Shown: one piece after another, positions 25,229 to 33,785 of the stretch
How positions within the stretch are numbered: position 1 is the first letter of the stretch
Layout of the letters: each line of letters starts with the position of its first letter
DNA from: Oscillospiraceae bacterium
GTDB taxonomy: Bacteria > Bacillota > Clostridia > Oscillospirales > Oscillospiraceae
NCBI GenBank assembly: GCA_020025345.1
Contig: JAHHSH010000010.1
Span: 1-35,253, forward strand
Direction: 5' to 3'
Length of the DNA stretch: 35,253 bases
The notes under the pieces: generated by a model
Database searches by the model: none
Told to the model about the DNA's origin: nothing
The model's input: only the letters and a program-made list of their open reading frames with translations
Position numbers and translations under genes: made by a program

Positions 25229-25507
25229 CGCTCCCCGGCACGGTTTGCGTCCCTTCCTGCTTCCGTTGCAGCTGCTATCGTCTCCATTTTCCCAAAAGAG
25301 ACAGACTTCCCGGCAGATCGCAGCACTTCGCCTTCTGCTCCTGCAATCAGCCATCGCCAAAAATCTATTTTTCTCCCGCGCATTGAGTGCGCAGCGCAGG
25401 ACATTTCCCGGCGAATCTGTTTCTGCACGCGCCTGTTGTTAAAAAAGCGCCTGCTCGTACCCTCGCCTGCCGCCAAAAGCCGTCTCCTGCCGCGCTCCCT
25501 CGCCATT
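25229..25507. other. Non-coding stretch between rny terminator and ymdB promoter
   Basis: About 280 nt with no credible gene. Open frames on both strands are arginine-rich, lack ribosome sites and start inside the terminator hairpin or promoter. No repeat or mobile-element boundary is seen. It could be decayed coding sequence, but nothing recognisable remains. Confidence 0.5.
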
Positions 25508-25540
25508 AAAAAAGCACCCGCCTTACGGCGGATGCTTTTT
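25508..25540 (-). terminator. Terminator of rny
   Basis: AAAAAGCA-C-CCGCC pairs with GGCGG-A-TGCTTTTT (13 bp with one mismatch, 4-nt loop) and is followed by six T on the minus strand. It lies 23 nt after the rny stop. Confidence 0.9.
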
Positions 25541-25563
25541 GTTTATTTTGGTTTACTTCCGGT

Positions 25564-27114
25564 TTACTTTGCGTATTCCACAACCTTGGTCTCACGCAGG
25601 ACGTGAACCTTGATCTGGCCGGGATACTCCAGCTCGCTCTCAATGCGCTTGGCAAGGTCACGCGCCAGAATGACCATCTGATCCTCGCTGACCTGCTCGG
25701 GCTTGACCATCACGCGAACCTCGCGGCCGGCCTGAATGGCATAGCTCTTCTCAACACCGGGATACTCGCTGGTGATCTCCTCCAGCTTCTGCAGACGCTT
25801 GATGTAGTTCTCCAGATTCTCACGGCGGGCACCGGGACGAGCAGCGGAAATGGCATCGGCTGCCTGTACCAAACATGCAACAATCGTCTTGCACTCCACG
25901 TCGCCGTGGTGCGCCTGAATGGCATGGATGATGTCTTCCTTCTCCTTGTACTTCCGGGCGAATTCCACGCCCAGAGCCACATGGGTGCCTTCCATCTCAT
26001 GGTCGATGGCCTTGCCGATATCGTGCAGCAGACCTGCGCGCTTGGCAGCGTTGACATCCACGCCCAGCTCGGCAGCCATAAGACCGGCGATATGGGACAC
26101 CTCGATGGAGTGCTGCAGCACGTTCTGGCCATAGCTGGTACGATAGTGCAGACGCCCCAGCAGCTTCTGCAGCTCGGGATGCAGGGAACGAACGCCCGTC
26201 TCCAGAACGGCGCGCTCACCCTCGGAACGAATGACGGCGTCTACTTCACGGCGTGCCTTCTCCACCATCTCCTCGATATGGGTGGGATGGATGCGGCCGT
26301 CGGCGATCAGCTTCTCCAGTGCCAGACGGGCCACCTCGCGGCGCACCGGCTCAAAGCAGGAGACGGTAATGGCCTCCGGCGTATCGTCGATGATGAGATC
26401 GGCGCCGGTCAGCGTCTCCAGCGTACGGATGTTGCGGCCCTCACGGCCGATGATACGGCCCTTCATCTCGTCATTGGGCAGGGGTACCACACTGACGGTG
26501 ATTTCAGCCACATGGTCAGCGGCACACCGCTGGATGGCGGTAGCCACGATTTCACGGGCACGCTGCTCGGCCTCATCCTTGGCGCGAGCCTCGATTTCCT
26601 TGATCTTAACGGCAGTCTCGTGGGTCACCTCGGACTCCACCTGACTGATGAGATATTCCTTGGCCTGCTCCGCCGTAAAGCCGGAGATGCGTTCGAGCAT
26701 CTCGGTCTGGCTGCGCTTAATGACCCGGATCTCCTCCTGCTCACGGTCAGCAGCTGCATGCTTCGCCGCCAGAGCTTCTTCCTTCTTCTCGATCAGCTCG
26801 GTCTTATGATCGATATTTTCTTCTTTCTGCTGCAGCCGACGCTCCTGCTTCTGCAGGTCAGCCCGGCGCCCCTTTTCTTCCTTCTCGTATTCACTGCGAG
26901 CCTTCAGAACTTCTTCTTTTGCCTCAAGAAGTGCTTCGCGCTTCTTATTCTCAGAACTTTTGATTGCCTCATTGATAATCCGCGTGGCTTCTTCTTCCGC
27001 GCTGGAAATCTCTTTTTCCGCAACACGCTTGCGGTAGTGAATGCCGATAGGGAACCAAATGGCGCAGGAAACGACAGCCACAATCACTGCTACAACGTAG
27101 CCTAATGTGGTCAT
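25564..27114 (-). CDS. rny: Ribonuclease Y
   Basis: RNase Y is the membrane-anchored endoribonuclease that starts bulk mRNA decay in many Firmicutes. The 516-residue product has an N-terminal membrane helix (about residues 4-24) and a long charged coiled coil (about 30-200). A KH domain ([10 protein letters not shown] at 219-228) and an HD domain with His364-Asp365 ([11 protein letters not shown]) follow, then a conserved C-terminal domain. The ATG at 27114 ([10 protein letters not shown]) has GGAGG 7 nt upstream. The in-frame reading to 27252 was rejected because it runs through the promoter and a terminator-like hairpin. That hairpin in the leader suggests control by premature termination. 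Confidence 0.97.
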   Translation of the reverse strand: MTTLGYVVAVIVAVVSCAIWFPIGIHYRKRVAEKEISSAEEEATRIINEAIKSSENKKREALLEAKEEVLKARSEYEKEEKGRRADLQKQERRLQQKEENIDHKTELIEKKEEALAAKHAAADREQEEIRVIKRSQTEMLERISGFTAEQAKEYLISQVESEVTHETAVKIKEIEARAKDEAEQRAREIVATAIQRCAADHVAEITVSVVPLPNDEMKGRIIGREGRNIRTLETLTGADLIIDDTPEAITVSCFEPVRREVARLALEKLIADGRIHPTHIEEMVEKARREVDAVIRSEGERAVLETGVRSLHPELQKLLGRLHYRTSYGQNVLQHSIEVSHIAGLMAAELGVDVNAAKRAGLLHDIGKAIDHEMEGTHVALGVEFARKYKEKEDIIHAIQAHHGDVECKTIVACLVQAADAISAARPGARRENLENYIKRLQKLEEITSEYPGVEKSYAIQAGREVRVMVKPEQVSEDQMVILARDLAKRIESELEYPGQIKVHVLRETKVVEYAK

Positions 27115-27145
27115 AATGGTTCCTCCTGTAGATTTTTGTGTATGG

Positions 27146-27173
27146 AAAAAAGAACTGTCGAACCCGACAATTC
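27146..27173 (-). terminator. Terminator-like attenuator in the rny leader
   Basis: On the minus strand GAATTGTCG pairs with CGACAGTTC (9 bp with one U-G pair, GGTT loop) and six T follow directly. It lies about 55 nt downstream of the predicted start site and about 32 nt before the rny start codon, so it can only act on rny itself. An upstream AAAGATT/AATCTTT stem and a weak CAATT/AATTG pairing that would open the terminator are also possible. Confidence 0.75.
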
Positions 27174-27230
27174 CTTTCTGTAGATAATAATTGAAAGATT
27201 CCCCTAATCCTCCAATGATAATCTTTTTTA

Positions 27231-27259
27231 ATTTTATACGCATTGCCAACAACTGTCAA
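27231..27259 (-). promoter_or_regulatory. rny promoter
   Basis: A perfect TTGACA (27254-27259), a 17-nt spacer and TAAAAT (27231-27236) on the minus strand. Predicted start is near 27224, giving a leader of about 110 nt that includes the attenuator. Confidence 0.88.
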
Positions 27260-27316
27260 GTCTAAATCGCGCGCAGCACAGGAATTCCGTTGTACTTTTC
27301 CCGTTTCCCCACAGTA

Positions 27317-27348
27317 AAAAAACGTCAGGCCGAAGCCTGACGTTTTTT
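27317..27348 (-). terminator. Terminator of the 577-residue membrane protein gene
   Basis: ACGTCAGGC pairs perfectly with GCCTGACGT around a CGAA loop, with A- and T-tracts extending the stem on both sides. It starts 2 nt after the stop codon at 27351. Confidence 0.92.
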
Positions 27349-27350
27349 GC

Positions 27351-29084
27351 TTATTCCTTGGCCGGTTCCGGCGCTGCCGCCGCCGTAACACTGTAGGCTT
27401 TGAGGATGCTCCTCTCGCCCTTGGAGAACTTCACTTTCACATAGTCCCCCGTATTCAAGATCACAACATCCTGATTTTCCGCCGCAGAGATGGCATAGTA
27501 CGTCTCGCCGCCTTCCACGCGGAAGTAATACCATGTGTTGCCGTCAATGACAGCGCTGCGGATTTCGGTGATCGCACCTTCCACCTCCTCCTGATCGGAG
27601 ACAACGATCTCCGTATCCTCCGGAGCGATGAGGCCCTTCTCAGCCAGCATGGAGCGATAGCTTGCCTCGCAGGCCGCCACCGTCGTGCCGGTCGCCACGA
27701 TCTGATACTGGCTCACGTTGACCATGGCGTACATCTTTACCAGTCCCGCCGCGTCCTTCATTGCCATAAAGTAGGTGGGCTGTTCGGAGATGTTCAGCAA
27801 CAGGGGGAACGTTGCGGTGTACTTCATCTGCTGTACCTGGCCCTCTGCCGAAGCCATGGCGGAATACTCCTCCGCGCCGGCTACCTGATAGAAGCTCGTC
27901 TCCTTGGTACGCTGGTTGGAGAGGATGAAGCCCACATTGGACTGGTCACTGACCACGGAGGTGACACCAGTATACATATAAACATCGTCGCCGATGGCGA
28001 TATAGTTGTAGCCGGTGGTGGTTCTGGTCATGCCGCGCTGACCGAACACAGAGTTGATAAAGCCGTTGATGAACTTGCCGTGGTAGTCATACTGGCGCAT
28101 GATCAGCTCTGCCGTGTAGACGTGGTCCACCCAGTTGGGGACGTCGGCTACATCGTAATACTGGCTCTCGCCGGTAACGGCGTTCACCAGCACAGCGCCG
28201 ATGATGTCCGTACCGCCGAACAGACCGATGGTCTTGCTGATCCGGGGGCAGACCCAGTAGGGCTGGCCCTGCTCATCAATCTCAAAGGCGGGTTCGTCAA
28301 ACATATAAGTGGGATAGTGGAAGCGCAGATGACGATAGAGGTTACGGCTGAAATGCTCGGCCGTGGTGTAACGGATTCCCTCGTCCAGACGCACCACATC
28401 CACGTTCTGGGTCACCATATCGATGATCAGATAGGCGGGCAAACCATTGGAGCGGTTATTGAACCACTTGATGAGGTCGCCGTAGCGCAGAGGCGTCACA
28501 CGCACAGGGCGGCCGCCGTAGTTGATCTGCGTGTAATCATCTGCCACCTCGAACTGAGACACCATATCCGCCAGCTCGCCCAGCTTACGGTCACCCAGCT
28601 TCTCGGCGGAATCGGCATCCAGCATGGGGATCTGATCAAAGGAGATCTCCTCCACCTCGGCGGCAAAATCGCCGTCTTCCAGTGTCAGCATATCCCGATA
28701 GCTGGACGCACGGATAACTTCCCATCCAAGAATCGCACCCACCACAGCGATAACAACCAGTGCCGCCGCCACCAGTCCGGGGATCTTGCACTGCTTTTTC
28801 ACAAAGCCGAAATAACCCTTCACACCCTCTCCCTGGAAACCGGAGGTGATGATGGCGCAGACGCAGTAGACGGCGCACAGCAGCAGGGCGAATGCATAGA
28901 ACTCCTCTGCCTTCAGGTTGATCGGAGGCAGAACCGCATAGAAATAGATGGCACCGAACACCAGCGTCACCAGCAGATTAATCAGCGTCCGGGTCACGGG
29001 CGTGCCGATGGGCCTGCGCACCTTCTTGGAGCGGGGTTCCTTTCCAAAGCCCTCAAAATCGGGGCTGTTCCAGTTGATATTCAT
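27351..29084 (-). CDS. Large membrane protein of unknown function
   Basis: I cannot name this 577-residue protein. A basic N-terminal stretch (about residues 15-32) precedes three hydrophobic helices (about 32-53, 62-81 and 102-122). A roughly 450-residue hydrophilic region follows, rich in Tyr, Asp and Thr with segments such as YGGRPVRVTPLRYGDLIKWF and VFGQRGMTRTTTGYNYIAIG. Three helices after a positive N-terminus place the large domain outside the cell. The last 80 residues look like a small beta-rich (OB or SH3-like) module, followed by a short Ala/Pro tail. The ATG at 29084 has GGAG 6 nt upstream. It is a single-gene unit with its own promoter and terminator. Confidence 0.78.
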   Translation of the reverse strand: MNINWNSPDFEGFGKEPRSKKVRRPIGTPVTRTLINLLVTLVFGAIYFYAVLPPINLKAEEFYAFALLLCAVYCVCAIITSGFQGEGVKGYFGFVKKQCKIPGLVAAALVVIAVVGAILGWEVIRASSYRDMLTLEDGDFAAEVEEISFDQIPMLDADSAEKLGDRKLGELADMVSQFEVADDYTQINYGGRPVRVTPLRYGDLIKWFNNRSNGLPAYLIIDMVTQNVDVVRLDEGIRYTTAEHFSRNLYRHLRFHYPTYMFDEPAFEIDEQGQPYWVCPRISKTIGLFGGTDIIGAVLVNAVTGESQYYDVADVPNWVDHVYTAELIMRQYDYHGKFINGFINSVFGQRGMTRTTTGYNYIAIGDDVYMYTGVTSVVSDQSNVGFILSNQRTKETSFYQVAGAEEYSAMASAEGQVQQMKYTATFPLLLNISEQPTYFMAMKDAAGLVKMYAMVNVSQYQIVATGTTVAACEASYRSMLAEKGLIAPEDTEIVVSDQEEVEGAITEIRSAVIDGNTWYYFRVEGGETYYAISAAENQDVVILNTGDYVKVKFSKGERSILKAYSVTAAAAPEPAKE

Positions 29085-29114
29085 AGAATGCTCCTCTCGC
29101 ATTTTGTGTTAGGT

Positions 29115-29143
29115 ATTATAGACCAAAGAGGAGTCGGAAACAA
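29115..29143 (-). promoter_or_regulatory. Promoter of the 577-residue membrane protein gene
   Basis: TTGTTT (29138-29143), a 17-nt spacer and a perfect TATAAT (29115-29120) on the minus strand, about 30 nt before the start codon. Confidence 0.78.
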
Positions 29144-29196
29144 GAACAAATTGTAAATTTATACACTTCTCGTCCCTTTCTTCGCCCTTTCAGCGG

Positions 29197-29223
29197 AAAA
29201 GAGCCGTATTCAACGGCTCTTTT
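29197..29223 (-). terminator. Terminator of clpC
   Basis: AAAAGAGCCG pairs perfectly with CGGCTCTTTT around a 7-nt loop, directly after the clpC stop, with a T-run on the minus strand. Confidence 0.88.
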
Positions 29224-29224
29224 C

Positions 29225-31660
29225 TCACTTTTCCGTCTTTAACACCGCGACCTCTCCCTGCTGCAGCGTCACGCGCGCAGTATCCCCCCGCGTCAGCGTT
29301 CCAGCCAGCAGCTGCTGGGCCAGAATATCCTCCACCTGTCGCCGGATGATGCGCCGCAAAGGCCGTGCGCCGTAACGCCGGTCGAACCCCTCCTTGGCCA
29401 GCTGTGCCACTGCGGCATCTTCCGCCGTCAGAGTGATGCCCTGCTCCTGTGCCCTTTGGGCCGTATCTTTCAAAAAGCCATGGGCGATGTGCTCCATCGC
29501 CGCCGGAGCCAGCGGGCGAAACACCATAGTCTCATCAATGCGATTGAGCAGTTCCGGGCGGAAGGTGTGGCGCAGCTCTTCCAGCACGCTGCCCCGGATT
29601 CGTTCAAAATCCCCGGTGCTGTCCTCTGCGCCGCCGCTGAAGCCCAGTGGCGCACCGGCCATAAAACGATCATCCCCTACGTTGGAGGTCATAACAATCA
29701 CTGTATTTTTAAAATCCACCCGGCGCCCCCGGGCATCGGTAAGAACTCCCTCCTCCAAAATCTGCAAAAGGAGGTTGCACACATCCCGGTGTGCCTTCTC
29801 CATCTCGTCAAAGAGCACCACGCAGTAGGGGCGGCGGCGCACACGCTCTGTCAGCTGTCCGCCCTCCTCGTGTCCCACATAGCCGGGGGGCGAGCCCACC
29901 AGCCGGGAGACAGCATGGCGCTCCATATACTCCGACATATCCAGCCGAATCATGGCATTCTCCGTGCCGAACATGGCCTCCGCCAGAGCGCGGCACAGCT
30001 CTGTCTTGCCCACACCGGTTGGCCCTAAAAAGAGGAAGGAGCTGATGGGACGCCGGGGGTCCTGCAAGCCAACACGGCTGCGGCGAATGGCACGGGCCAC
30101 GGCCAAGACCGCTTCCTCCTGCCCCACCACCCGGGCGCGGAGCGTATCCTCCAGGTGGAGAAGCCGGAAACGCTCGTCTTCCGTCAGCCGGGTCATCGGA
30201 ATACCGGTCCATTCGGCAGCCACCCGGGCGATGTCCTCCGCCCCCACCGTGTCATAAACTGCCGTTTGCCGCCGCCAGCTCTCGCGCCGGTCTGCCAGCT
30301 GTCCTTCAAAATTCTCCTCAACATCCCGCAGCTCTGCTGCCTGCTCATAGTCCTGCGATGCCACCGCCGCCTGCTTCTCCCGGCGCAGTGCCAGCAGCTT
30401 CTCCTCCAGACTCTTCACATCCGGACAGACAGGACGTGCCCGCATACGCACCTGACTTGCCGCCTCATCCACCAAATCAATGGCCTTGTCCGGCAAAAAG
30501 CGATCATGAATATACCGGGCGGACAGCCGTACCGCCGCCGTCACCGCTTCATCGGTGATGCACAGTCGGTGGTGGGTCTCGTAGCGCTCCCGAAGCCCCA
30601 GCAGGATCTCCACGGCCACCTCCTCTGACGGTTCCTCCACAGTGACCGGCTGAAAGCGTCGCTCCAGCGCCGCATCTTTTTCAATGTAGCGCCGGTACTC
30701 TTCTACCGTGGTCGCTCCCACCACCCGGATCTCTCCCCGTCCCAGGGCAGGCTTGAGAATGTTGGCGGCATCTACCGCCCCCTCGGCGCTGCCTGCCCCC
30801 ACAATATTGTGGAGCTCATCGATGAAGAGGATCACGTCCCCGGCACTGCGCACCTCCTCCACCATACTGCGGATCCTCTCTTCAAACTCACCGCGGTACT
30901 TGGTTCCGGCCACCATGCTCCCCAGATCCAGCGACAAAATTCTTTGATCCTGCAGTTCCTCCGGCACATCGCCAATGGCGATCCTCTGCGCCAAGCCCTC
31001 CACCACTGCCGTTTTTCCTACACCGGGTTCGCCAATGAGGGCCGGATTATTCTTGCTGCGGCGTGAAAGGATACGAATCGTGCGGTCGATCTCTTTCTCC
31101 CGCCCCACTACCGGGTCCAATTGTCCGCAGCGTGCCGCCTCCGTCAAATCCCGGGTATAGGCCCCCAGATTCTTGCCCCGTTTCTCCTCCCGGCTGCTGC
31201 CGGAGGCAGGTGGCGGTGTCGGGCGCCCGCCGACCCGTTTCATCACACTGCCATAGAGCCGCCTTCCGTCCACACCGGAAGCCCGGAGAATATCCACCGC
31301 CATATTGTTTCCCTCCCGCAGTATCCCTAACAGCAGGTGCTCTGTGCCGATATAGCTGCTGCCGCTGCGGATGGACTCCCCCACTGCCAATTCAATGGTG
31401 CTTTTGGCTCGGGGCGTCAATCCCCGGAAAGGAACAGTCCCGGAACGGCCGGCGCCGGCGGTGTGCTGCAGCAGCTCACAAACTGCGTCGTCACGGATCC
31501 CGCTGTCCAGCAGCACCCGATGTGCTGTCCCCTCCTCTTCCCGTAAAAGGCCCAAAAGCAAATGTTCATTGCCCACATAGCCGTGGCCTAATTCCTCCGC
31601 AGCCTCCTGTGCAAGCCGCAGCGCCCGGTGTACCCGGGGCGTAAATTTGTTCTCCCGCAT
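29225..31660 (-). CDS. clpC: ClpC-type AAA+ protease ATPase
   Basis: ClpC unfolds substrates and feeds them to ClpP. The 811-residue product has the double N-terminal Clp_N repeat (about 1-145) and AAA-1 with Walker A GEPGVGKT (210-217) and Walker B FIDELH. A middle domain with a UVR motif ([20 protein letters not shown], about 419-438) follows. AAA-2 has Walker A GPTGVGKT (546-553) and LFDEME, with a candidate ClpP-binding loop PLGFSGG. The UVR motif separates it from ClpA and ClpB. AAGGGG lies 8 nt before the ATG. The usual ctsR-mcsA-mcsB neighbours are absent; it is alone between an unknown membrane protein and a divergent ferredoxin. Confidence 0.95.
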   Translation of the reverse strand: MRENKFTPRVHRALRLAQEAAEELGHGYVGNEHLLLGLLREEEGTAHRVLLDSGIRDDAVCELLQHTAGAGRSGTVPFRGLTPRAKSTIELAVGESIRSGSSYIGTEHLLLGILREGNNMAVDILRASGVDGRRLYGSVMKRVGGRPTPPPASGSSREEKRGKNLGAYTRDLTEAARCGQLDPVVGREKEIDRTIRILSRRSKNNPALIGEPGVGKTAVVEGLAQRIAIGDVPEELQDQRILSLDLGSMVAGTKYRGEFEERIRSMVEEVRSAGDVILFIDELHNIVGAGSAEGAVDAANILKPALGRGEIRVVGATTVEEYRRYIEKDAALERRFQPVTVEEPSEEVAVEILLGLRERYETHHRLCITDEAVTAAVRLSARYIHDRFLPDKAIDLVDEAASQVRMRARPVCPDVKSLEEKLLALRREKQAAVASQDYEQAAELRDVEENFEGQLADRRESWRRQTAVYDTVGAEDIARVAAEWTGIPMTRLTEDERFRLLHLEDTLRARVVGQEEAVLAVARAIRRSRVGLQDPRRPISSFLFLGPTGVGKTELCRALAEAMFGTENAMIRLDMSEYMERHAVSRLVGSPPGYVGHEEGGQLTERVRRRPYCVVLFDEMEKAHRDVCNLLLQILEEGVLTDARGRRVDFKNTVIVMTSNVGDDRFMAGAPLGFSGGAEDSTGDFERIRGSVLEELRHTFRPELLNRIDETMVFRPLAPAAMEHIAHGFLKDTAQRAQEQGITLTAEDAAVAQLAKEGFDRRYGARPLRRIIRRQVEDILAQQLLAGTLTRGDTARVTLQQGEVAVLKTEK

Positions 31661-31714
31661 GCCGAAAACCCCTTCCCTGCCCCATTTTCAGGGCAAATTT
31701 TTCCCATTCCTACA

Positions 31715-31741
31715 GGTTAGCCTTCGCTGACCACTTTTATA
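31715..31741 (-). promoter_or_regulatory. clpC upstream dyad and weak -10
   Basis: A dyad GGTTAGC-CTTC-GCTGACC (31715-31732, one mismatched position) lies just downstream of TATAAA (31736-31741, minus strand), close to the expected start site. No good -35 is present at 16-18 nt. The dyad could be an operator or a 5' RNA stem. It resembles a CtsR heptad repeat only weakly. This assignment is tentative. Confidence 0.35.
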
Positions 31742-31834
31742 CAGAAAGCTACATTTCCGCGCCGCTTTTTCCGTAGTTTTTGCCAAAAAAACCAAAAAAT
31801 ACGCCCAGTGGCAAAATTTTTCACAATGGGGGTC

Positions 31835-31862
31835 TTGCATTATTCCATTTTCGTGCTACAAT
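31835..31862 (+). promoter_or_regulatory. Ferredoxin promoter with extended -10
   Basis: TTGCAT (31835-31840), a 16-nt spacer and TACAAT (31857-31862) with an extended TG at 31854-31855. Predicted start is near 31869, giving a leader of about 25 nt with GGAGG. Confidence 0.8.
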
Positions 31863-31893
31863 AGAATCACCAAATTTTTATGGAGGTGCTCTC

Positions 31894-32067
31894 ATGGCTT
31901 ACAAAATCGGTTCCGGTTGCGTCAGCTGCGGCGCTTGCGCTGATGCATGTCCCGTTGGCGCTATTTCTCAGGGTGAGGATCATTTCGAGATCGACGCCAA
32001 CTCCTGCCTGGACTGCGGTTCCTGCGCAGATACCTGCCCCAACGGCGCTATCTCTCCCGCAGAATAA
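31894..32067 (+). CDS. 2[4Fe-4S] clostridial-type ferredoxin
   Basis: This 57-residue electron carrier has the two classical cluster motifs, Cys9-x2-Cys12-x2-Cys15-x3-Cys19-Pro and Cys38-x2-Cys41-x2-Cys44-x3-Cys48-Pro. It closely resembles the low-potential ferredoxins that serve pyruvate:ferredoxin oxidoreductase and hydrogenase in anaerobes. GGAGG lies 7 nt before the ATG at 31894; a longer in-frame reading from 31780 crosses the promoter and is rejected. It is a single-gene unit with a good promoter and a strong terminator, consistent with high expression, and diverges from clpC. Confidence 0.96.
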   Translation: MAYKIGSGCVSCGACADACPVGAISQGEDHFEIDANSCLDCGSCADTCPNGAISPAE

Positions 32068-32086
32068 TCGCACAATGCAACCAAAA

Positions 32087-32117
32087 AAAACACCGGACTT
32101 TTCGTCCGGTGTTTTTT
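32087..32117 (+). terminator. Terminator of the ferredoxin gene
   Basis: ACACCGGAC pairs perfectly with GTCCGGTGT around a 5-nt loop, with an A-tract before and six T after. Confidence 0.93.
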
Positions 32118-32118
32118 A

Positions 32119-32147
32119 TTGCAGCCACGGCGCTTTTATTATACAAT
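32119..32147 (+). promoter_or_regulatory. Promoter of the methyltransferase-rsmI unit
   Basis: TTGCAG (32119-32124), a 17-nt spacer and TACAAT (32142-32147), immediately after the ferredoxin terminator and about 33 nt before the start codon. Confidence 0.75.
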
Positions 32148-32179
32148 AAGGTACATAGACAGGAAAGGAGGCGGATGCC

Positions 32180-32902
32180 TTGGAAAAAATAGATCAGCTC
32201 TGGCCCGGCGGTTTCCGCTTCCTCTTTGACGACACCCTTTTCCAGCCGGGAACCGACTCCTTTCTGCTAGGTTCATTCCCCCGGCTCAAGCGCGGCGAGA
32301 CCGTGTGCGATCTGGGCGGCGGCACGGGTCTTTTAGGGCTCTTGCTTTTGGCGCGTGAACCCTCCCTCCGTGTAACGGAGGTGGAGCTGCAAAGGCAGGC
32401 CTGCGCTCTATGCCGCCGCAATGCGGCCCTCAACGGCTTGGAGGACTCCCTCGAATGTATCGAGGCGGATCTTCGCCGCCTCCCCATGCTGCGCCCCGGC
32501 TCTTTCGATTTGGTGGTGGCCAATCCGCCCTACTTCACTACAGCCAGCGGCGCACAGGCAGAGTCGGTGGCGCGGCGCACTGCGCGCTCGGAAGTCACCT
32601 GCACGTTAGAGGATATTTTAGCCTCCGCAGCGCGGCTCCTGCGCTGGGGCGGACGGCTGGCGCTGGTCTTTCGCACCGAGCGGATGGCAGAGCTAATGGC
32701 AGAGGCACGCCGATACGGTCTGGAGCCAAAGCGTCTGCGCATTGTACAAAATACGATTTCTTCCGTCCCCTCTCTCTTCTTATTGGAGTGCCGCCGGGGC
32801 GGACACACAGGCTTACAGGTAGAGCCGCCCCTCCTTTTGCAGGGAGTGGACGGCAAGCCCACGGCGGAACTGGACGCCATCTATTTCAGAGATAAGAGGT
32901 AA
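32180..32902 (+). CDS. TrmN6/YabB-like tRNA (adenine-N6)-methyltransferase
   Basis: The 240-residue product is a class I SAM-dependent methyltransferase with motif I DLGGGTGLLGL (44-54) and the amino-methyltransferase motif NPPY (115-118). It fits the group that methylates A37 of tRNA1-Val in E. coli; substrate specificity here is inferred. The start is a TTG at 32180 with AAGGAGG 9 nt upstream; an ATG at 32175 is out of frame and stops after five codons. It is followed 4 nt later by rsmI and then an AbrB-like gene. That mirrors the Bacillus yabB-yazA-rsmI-abrB order, with the GIY-YIG gene yazA missing. Confidence 0.88.
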   Translation: MEKIDQLWPGGFRFLFDDTLFQPGTDSFLLGSFPRLKRGETVCDLGGGTGLLGLLLLAREPSLRVTEVELQRQACALCRRNAALNGLEDSLECIEADLRRLPMLRPGSFDLVVANPPYFTTASGAQAESVARRTARSEVTCTLEDILASAARLLRWGGRLALVFRTERMAELMAEARRYGLEPKRLRIVQNTISSVPSLFLLECRRGGHTGLQVEPPLLLQGVDGKPTAELDAIYFRDKR

Positions 32903-32906
32903 GGAT

Positions 32907-33743
32907 ATGGCAGGAACATTATATTTGGTCGCCACACCTATCGGCAATCTGGGGGACTTCTCCCCCCGCGCTGTGGAAACACTGTCGCAGGCGGATTTTA
33001 TCGCCGCCGAGGATACACGGGTATCCATGAAGCTCCTCAATCACTTCGGCATCAAAAAGCCCCTTGTCAGCTATCACGAGCACAACCGTGCCTCCGCCGG
33101 TGCCGCCATTGTGGAGAGGCTCCTTGCCGGCGAGACCTGTGCCCTTGTCACCGATGCCGGTACACCCGCCATCAGCGATCCGGGACAGGATCTGGTGCAG
33201 CTGTGCGCCAACGCCGACATCACTGTACAGAGCATCCCCGGCTGCTGCGCCTGCATCACGGCGCTGGCCGTGTCCGGACTGCCCACGGGCCGTTTCACCT
33301 TTGAGGGATTCCTCTCCGCTAACAAGAAAGAGCGGCGCACACGGCTGCAGGAAGTGCAAAGTGAGGAACGCACCATGGTCTTTCACGAAGCGCCCCACAA
33401 GCTGCGCCCCACGCTGGCGGATATGCTGGAAATTCTGGGAGATCGGCGGATTTCCCTGTGCCGTGAGCTGACGAAGCTCCACGAGGAGACACAGCGCACC
33501 ACCCTGCAGGCGGCAGTGGATCACTACCGGGAGCACGAGCCGCGCGGCGAGTACGTTCTGGTGGTGGAAGGCGCTCCCCGGCAGGAGGCCCCGGCGCTCT
33601 CCATTGAGGAGGGTGTGGCGCGTGTTTTGAAGCTGCGCAGCGATGGCACACGCATGAAGGATGCGGTGCGGCAGGTCTCCGCCGACACGGGATTGAATAA
33701 AAACGTACTCTACGACGCCGTATTAAAAGCGACCAATACATAA
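32907..33743 (+). CDS. rsmI: 16S rRNA (cytidine1402-2'-O)-methyltransferase
   Basis: RsmI methylates the ribose of C1402 at the ribosomal P site. The 278-residue product has the tetrapyrrole-methylase fold signatures LYLVATPIGNLGDFSPRAVE, AAEDTR, LVTDAGTPAISDPGQDLV, FEGFLSANKKERR and FHEAPHKL, plus a C-terminal helical region (SDGTRMKDAVRQVSADTG). GAGG lies 6 nt before the ATG, 4 nt after the methyltransferase stop, so the two are one operon ending at a strong terminator. Confidence 0.96.
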   Translation: MAGTLYLVATPIGNLGDFSPRAVETLSQADFIAAEDTRVSMKLLNHFGIKKPLVSYHEHNRASAGAAIVERLLAGETCALVTDAGTPAISDPGQDLVQLCANADITVQSIPGCCACITALAVSGLPTGRFTFEGFLSANKKERRTRLQEVQSEERTMVFHEAPHKLRPTLADMLEILGDRRISLCRELTKLHEETQRTTLQAAVDHYREHEPRGEYVLVVEGAPRQEAPALSIEEGVARVLKLRSDGTRMKDAVRQVSADTGLNKNVLYDAVLKATNT

Positions 33744-33750
33744 ATAACCA

Positions 33751-33784
33751 AAGGAAGCCCTGCACCGTGGTGCAGGGCTTCCTT
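33751..33784. terminator. Shared terminator of convergent rsmI and the AbrB-like gene
   Basis: A perfect 15-bp stem (AAGGAAGCCCTGCAC with GTGCAGGGCTTCCTT) and a CGTG loop, followed by T residues. It lies between the two convergent stop codons and can serve both. Confidence 0.9.
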
Positions 33785-33785
33785 T

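Noticed and set aside
25150..25606. Arginine-rich open frames of about 118-127 codons on both strands between rny and ymdB
   Set aside because: They start inside a terminator or cross a promoter, lack ribosome sites and have compositions typical of antisense or non-coding GC-rich DNA.
27120..27224. Known riboswitch or T-box in the rny leader
   Set aside because: Only about 50 nt precede the terminator stem and no specifier loop, T-box sequence or recognisable aptamer core is present.
27115..27252. Extended N-terminus of RNase Y in the same frame
   Set aside because: It would begin upstream of the predicted transcription start and run through the attenuator hairpin. The ATG at 27114 has an ideal ribosome site and gives the normal membrane-helix N-terminus.
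31715..31732. CtsR operator upstream of clpC
   Set aside because: The heptad repeat match is poor (about 5 of 7 in each half with wrong spacing), so only a generic dyad is reported.
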